A program made the position numbers and the translations under genes. The notes below the pieces were generated by a model. That model saw only the letters and a program-made list of their open reading frames with translations. It was not told where the DNA came from and made no database searches. From positions 5,394,001 through 5,458,000 of the forward strand of contig NC_134288.1 in the NCBI RefSeq assembly GCF_949628215.1: a stretch of DNA of 64,000 nt, written 5' to 3'. Each line of letters starts with the position of its first letter. Position 1 is the first letter of the stretch. Of the stretch, positions 58,701 through 64,000 are shown one piece after another. Source of the DNA: Phalacrocorax aristotelis. Lineage: Eukaryota > Chordata > Aves > Suliformes > Phalacrocoracidae.

Positions 58701-60955
58701 AAGCACTTTTGCACCTGCCCCTCTTATGGGAGTGGACCACGATGTAACTACATGAATGAAAACATGAACGGCAGCACAAGTCCTCAAGCGTTTGTCAAAC
58801 TACCGACCTCTCACCGTCGCACGTGCCTGCCTCAGCTGGGCCTGTGAATCCCAAAGCAGAGAGGAGAAAGACAAAGGGCCCCTGGACGGTGAGACCATTA
58901 CAAAAGCAAAAGGGTGAGCTGCGGTGGGATTTGAATACACAGATGGATACAAAGATGTATAAAATCAGATGATGGAGAATATTGGTGCCGCTATCAAAAT
59001 AACCATTTTCTGAAACAGCCTGGAATACGTGATTTGGAGCATCCAAGGTTCATGAGGCCGAGGGCCAACTGCCACCGCAGCCAAGGTCTCCGGCTCTGTG
59101 TGCATGGGGAGAAGGCAGAGCCATACCTGCCCTTCCGTGAGCTCCAGCACCAGCAGCAGCACGCGGAGAGGAGCAGCCTCAGCCCTCGCCTCACTCCAGC
59201 TCCCAGCAATGGTCCTGTCGGGTGGCACGGCTGTGCAGGTGTGTGAGAATACCAGAGATTTGTTATTACCCTCATGTCTCGGGGAACAAACCCAAATAGA
59301 GGTCCCTATTGTACTTGAGGAACCATAAAGACACAGAGACAGAAATAAATCTGCTCCCTGCTAGTGGATAGAGGGCCTTTGTTTGCCTCGTTTTTCCAGA
59401 ATGAGAAGGTTTAGAGGATTGCAGCAGCACATGACCAGAAGCTACGAAGCTGCAGACAAAAGCCATTTGGAACAGAGATCAGACTTTGCCATCGTGCTGC
59501 TTTTTCAGAAGATTTCTGCTTTTTCCCAGCTAAACCTGATGCTATTTTGGGTTTAATTTTGCTCACTCTGCCGCATCCCCTGTTTTAAAGGCTGTGCTTC
59601 TCCCATACCACCGAGTTCACGTAAGCCTTCACTAGCATCAGCACAGCATCAAAATGTCTGCTGCGGCAGGCTGGAGGGGACTGCCTGTATTTCAAGTCCA
59701 AGTCACAAGGCTTGCACCAGCAGCCACACTCGTTCCAGCCACGGACAAGTTTAGAGGACAAAGCCTTGGCTTATCGCTCCAGCTTGCTGAGCTCGTCGCA
59801 CATCAGCCACGAGCGTGCATTGGCACCCGGCAGAAACATGGAGGAAAGCGCTTGAGCAGAACTGACAGCGAGACAAAGCCCGTTGGGGCTCTCTGGATAA
59901 TCGCCGCCTTCAGCACAGCTGAACACTACAGCGAGCCAGATGCTGAGATGCCCTGGCATCCCTGGGACCCGCACAGCCTGCTGCCAGGCATCACAGGGGA
60001 GGCAGAGTCGCTCCAGCCAGGTGGTATCTCCGCTCCCCAGGAAACAGGGGCTTGGAGGGACTGTGCCCAGGCAGAACTTGGGGATTTGAGGTGTCCTTGC
60101 AGGGGTTGAGGGCACTCTCTGCTCATGCACCCCTGCTCTGCATCCTGAGGGATAGAAGCAAAGAGCCCTGGGCTGCCTTGACTTTCCCCCAACTGTCACA
60201 AAAAAGGCACAAATCATCTTACAGCCCCAAATACACTCAAAGCAGGAGCCATTTCTGTTCACAAGGGGAAAAAAAAAATTGCTGAATTAGGTTTAAAACC
60301 TCTGCAAAGTTAAAGCTTCCTAAAACGGTTTCCACCATCATGTGCCCTGAACCAGAGAACCTTTGGCCCCTGAAAAATGCAAAGACTTGGGACAGGTTAG
60401 TCTGCGGGCATCCCGCATCCACGCACAGGCAGCTGCCCGCAAGGAGAGGGAGCAAGCTGCGCTGCCACTGCGGCACGGCCACTGTCCCGGCCGCATCCGT
60501 TTGCTTCCTGCAATCCGAATGGGGAACACGGAGAGAAAGAGACCCTAAAACCACTGCGTGCAAAGAAGATGCAAACCACAGAATAGTGTGTTAACCTGCC
60601 AGGGCTCTGAGCTTTCCACTTACTCCCAGGATTCAAGGGGTTATCTCAGCCCTACGCAGGGCAGGGAGAAGTTGGGCCAGATCTCCTCCCGTGCTGGTCC
60701 CTTCCCAGCACCCTTGGGAGAAAACAGAGCTGGAAGAGATCTGCCATGAGGCAGCGGAGGAAGCAGCAGGCACCCATGAAGGAGGAGCTCCTCACCCAGC
60801 TCCACCAGCCGGGCTGTCTCCCCACATCTCAGTCGGGGGGAGGCGATGGCTCCCGGCCGTGGGGTGCCGGCAGGCCCCGGGAGGGTGGGCGGGGGGTGAG
60901 GGTGGCTTTGGCTGCCTGTGCCTGCTGGCTGGTCGGGTGGTCACGGGTCAGCTGC
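55767..60955. other. Gene-poor interval between SGK2 and SLC32A1, second part
   Basis: No recognised gene. The longest frame (57092-57928, plus, 278 codons) begins MLDTAPPGFARPSLPAEIQS. Its composition is biased, with no domain, no membrane pattern and no clear splice partners. I treat it as chance. No clear transposon was identified. Confidence 0.5.
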
Positions 60956-60957
60956 AC

Positions 60958-61100
60958 CAGGATGGGGATGGGGGTCAGGGTGAGGATGGGGATGAAAACG
61001 GTGAGCATGGGGATGAAGATAGGGATGGGGATAGAGGTGAGGAGGGGGATGAGGATGAAAATTATGAGGATGGGGATGAGGTTGAGAATGGGGATGGGGC
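60958..61100. repeat. Imperfect GGGGATGAGGAT minisatellite
   Basis: This purine-rich array is built from GATGGG, GATGAG, GATGAAAA and GATAGG six- to eight-base words over about 140 bp. It is imperfect, so it is older than the GGATA array at 55668. It reads as Asp/Gly/Glu or Met-Gly-Met-rich peptide in the plus frames, which explains the open frames there. Confidence 0.85.
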
Positions 61101-61579
61101 ACAGCTGGATACCCCCAGGAAAGGGACCCAGCAAGAACAAAAACATGGCTAATCCAGGGGGACAGGTGCGCCACCACGATGCCCCCTCACACTCACCCAC
61201 GATGCCACATGTCCCTGTCCCCACACAGAATAAACCCCACAGGTCCCCTGTGCTTGCCTTTTGGAGGCTGCCCAGGAAAACACCTGAAATACTGTTTTCT
61301 CCGGGAAGGAACGTCACCCCCCTCCTGCCCGCAGCCCCTTTCCTCCTCGGCTTGTGCTAACCCCCCGGTACCGCATTGCGGAGCTGCCCACTGCTGTCGG
61401 GGCTGCTCCGCCAGCTCCGGCCGGGTGGGGGGGGGGCACCCCAGCCTCTACCGAGGCTTGACACGATCTGGGGGCAATAAGAGGAGCCCCAGAGGGCATT
61501 CTGCTGTACCCGGGCTGCAGGAGCGTGCCAGTGGCTGTGTCCCGTCCCCCCCATCCCTATCCCATTATTTCATTTATCT

Positions 61580-61611
<32 letters not shown>

Positions 61612-61652
61612 CTCTCTCTCTCTCCTTGTAAGGGTTTTTCCCCCCCCCCCCC
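61580..61652. repeat. (CA)n-(TC)n microsatellite and C tract
   Basis: CA repeats from 61580 pass into TC repeats ending near 61624. A run of 13 C at 61640-61652 follows. The cluster lies about 330 bp beyond the SLC32A1 polyadenylation signal. Confidence 0.9.
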
Positions 61653-61981
61653 TCACAAGAACAAGAATCTCAGGATACATCTGCAAACTCCATCCATCCC
61701 TGGGGGCTGAGCACTAAGGGGTAAAGCAAAACTGGGAGAGGAGGTGAAAGCAGCACCCCCCCAACCTTGGGACAACACCTTCCCAAAATGCAAGTGTCCT
61801 TCTCCTTGCAAATGGTTTAATGCCACCATCTGTGACAACCCAGCGCTGCCCCTCCGTTACCACCAAAGGTGTCTGCACCCCCCGATGCAAGTGGGTGCGG
61901 GGAGGATGGACCCCCCTCTGCCCTGCCCAGCTCCTCCGAGCTCCCCACGAACCAGACCAGCCTCATCGACTATGTTTTCTC

Positions 61982-62943
61982 TTTATTGTTCGATATATTT
62001 ATGTACCACATTATATGTTAAAGATAGATTTTTTTTTTTCTGATATACATTTTTCATCTTATTTACCACAATGACACCACACGTACATTGGAAACAGCTC
62101 CACGGATCTGGTAGATGGCACAGAATGAATTGTGTCGTAGTTTTGTTCCTGTATCCTGAACGACGTCAAATCCAACAATATATTATTATCTTTTTAACTT
62201 CTCATAATTTAGAAATAACAATTGTTAAAATAAAACAAAAGTTACCAAGAAGTGGACTCCACATCTGCAATTTCAAGCAGAGGCAATATATTGTCATCGA
62301 TGGGAAGCGCCGTTCCTCAGTGTGAATTCGGATGGAAGAATTAAGCAGTCTTGACATCTATGTGACTACGGTGTAAACATTGCAGGCAAGTGGCCTCACT
62401 GGTCATCAGCCGCTGCTTGGACTTGTTGGGCTGGTCATACAACCTAGGTCTCACCTACGTCCATCTCACAGAGGGTAGACCGAAGGTCCCTGCTCCCAGC
62501 CCCCGCGGCTGGTGTTCCAGGGCTTCCGCCTGTGAGCGCAGTAACCCAGTCCCATCGGGTCGGCACCTGTGTTTCAGCTCCTGAAACACGGAATTGCATA
62601 TCTGTAAGGAGTATTGAAAACTGCGACTGTCTCCCAACAGGTCATTCGTGGGGGGCCAAGCTTCAGGCAACGAGTGAGAAGATAGGAGTGGGGCACCGGA
62701 TAATTTCTTTCAAAAAATTCTAAATAACAAAAAAATATATTTAAATCTTAGCTTATTTAAAAAGACAGCAGGGCGAACACTTTCATCTCTTCTTACTTCC
62801 TTTAATTTGCAGGTTCTATGACATAGAATTTGTTGGATGCACGTAACGAAAATAATGACTCTTTCCATTAAAGGGATGCAGAATTATTTGGCTATGCAGA
62901 TGTTCGATGCGATTCTCTAACTGCAACCGGCTCTGGCCCCTCC
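61982..62943 (-). terminator. SLC32A1: SLC32A1 3' UTR and polyadenylation signal
   Basis: A minus-strand AATAAA at 61987-61982 lies about 960 nt after the stop codon. It is in an AT-rich tail with long T and A stretches (about 62030-62240 and 62720-62760) typical of a conserved neuronal 3' UTR. It is the best-placed signal I see. Confidence 0.6.

Positions 62944-64000
<1,057 letters not shown>

Overview
The window is a stretch of vertebrate nuclear genome, almost certainly from a bird. Genes are split by GT-AG introns. Interspersed repeats are sparse, and the clear ones are CR1 LINEs, including a 3' end that terminates in the characteristic tandem TTCTATGATTCTGTG-type octamers. CpG islands mark the promoters of compact genes.

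Four known genes lie on the minus strand. From low to high coordinate they are MYBL2 (14 coding exons, 19822 down to 5420, 686 codons), IFT52 (13 coding exons, 37813 down to 26523, 437 codons), SGK2 (12 coding exons, 47217 down to 39693, 364 codons) and the 3' part of SLC32A1 (VGAT, from 62944 past the window edge). I rebuilt the exons by reading splice sites and checking that codon phase carries through every junction. MYBL2, IFT52 and SGK2 give uninterrupted proteins whose lengths match their families.

A fifth gene, which I do not recognise, lies on the plus strand between MYBL2 and IFT52. Its terminal exon (22226 to about 23385) has a good splice acceptor, about 266 open codons with a membrane-spanning segment at the start, a stop, and a textbook polyadenylation signal. 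A TATA-type promoter and a short first exon with a GTGAGT donor lie 1 kb upstream. Its 3' end abuts a GC-rich island (about 23400-24250) with a five-copy 39-bp tandem repeat; this island is not the promoter of any gene recognised here.

Region by region: 1-4785 is the MYBL2 downstream flank with no gene seen; 4790-19905 is MYBL2 with its promoter; 19900-22225 is a GC-rich flank, a CR1 fragment and the unknown gene's promoter; 22226-24250 is the unknown gene's last exon plus the orphan island; 25970-38250 is IFT52 and its CpG island; 38575-47217 is SGK2; 47218-61960 is a 15-kb gene-poor interval with simple repeats; 61965-64000 is SLC32A1.

The SGK2-IFT52-MYBL2 order and common orientation match human 20q13.12. 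SLC32A1 lies several megabases away in human (20q11.23), and L3MBTL1, the human neighbour of SGK2, is not visible here. The SGK2-SLC32A1 interval is therefore a synteny junction relative to human. The genes do not form a pathway: MYBL2 is a cell-cycle transcription factor, IFT52 an intraflagellar transport subunit, SGK2 an AGC kinase and SLC32A1 the vesicular GABA/glycine transporter. I saw no retroviral or other capsid-bearing element, CRISPR array, rRNA or tRNA.
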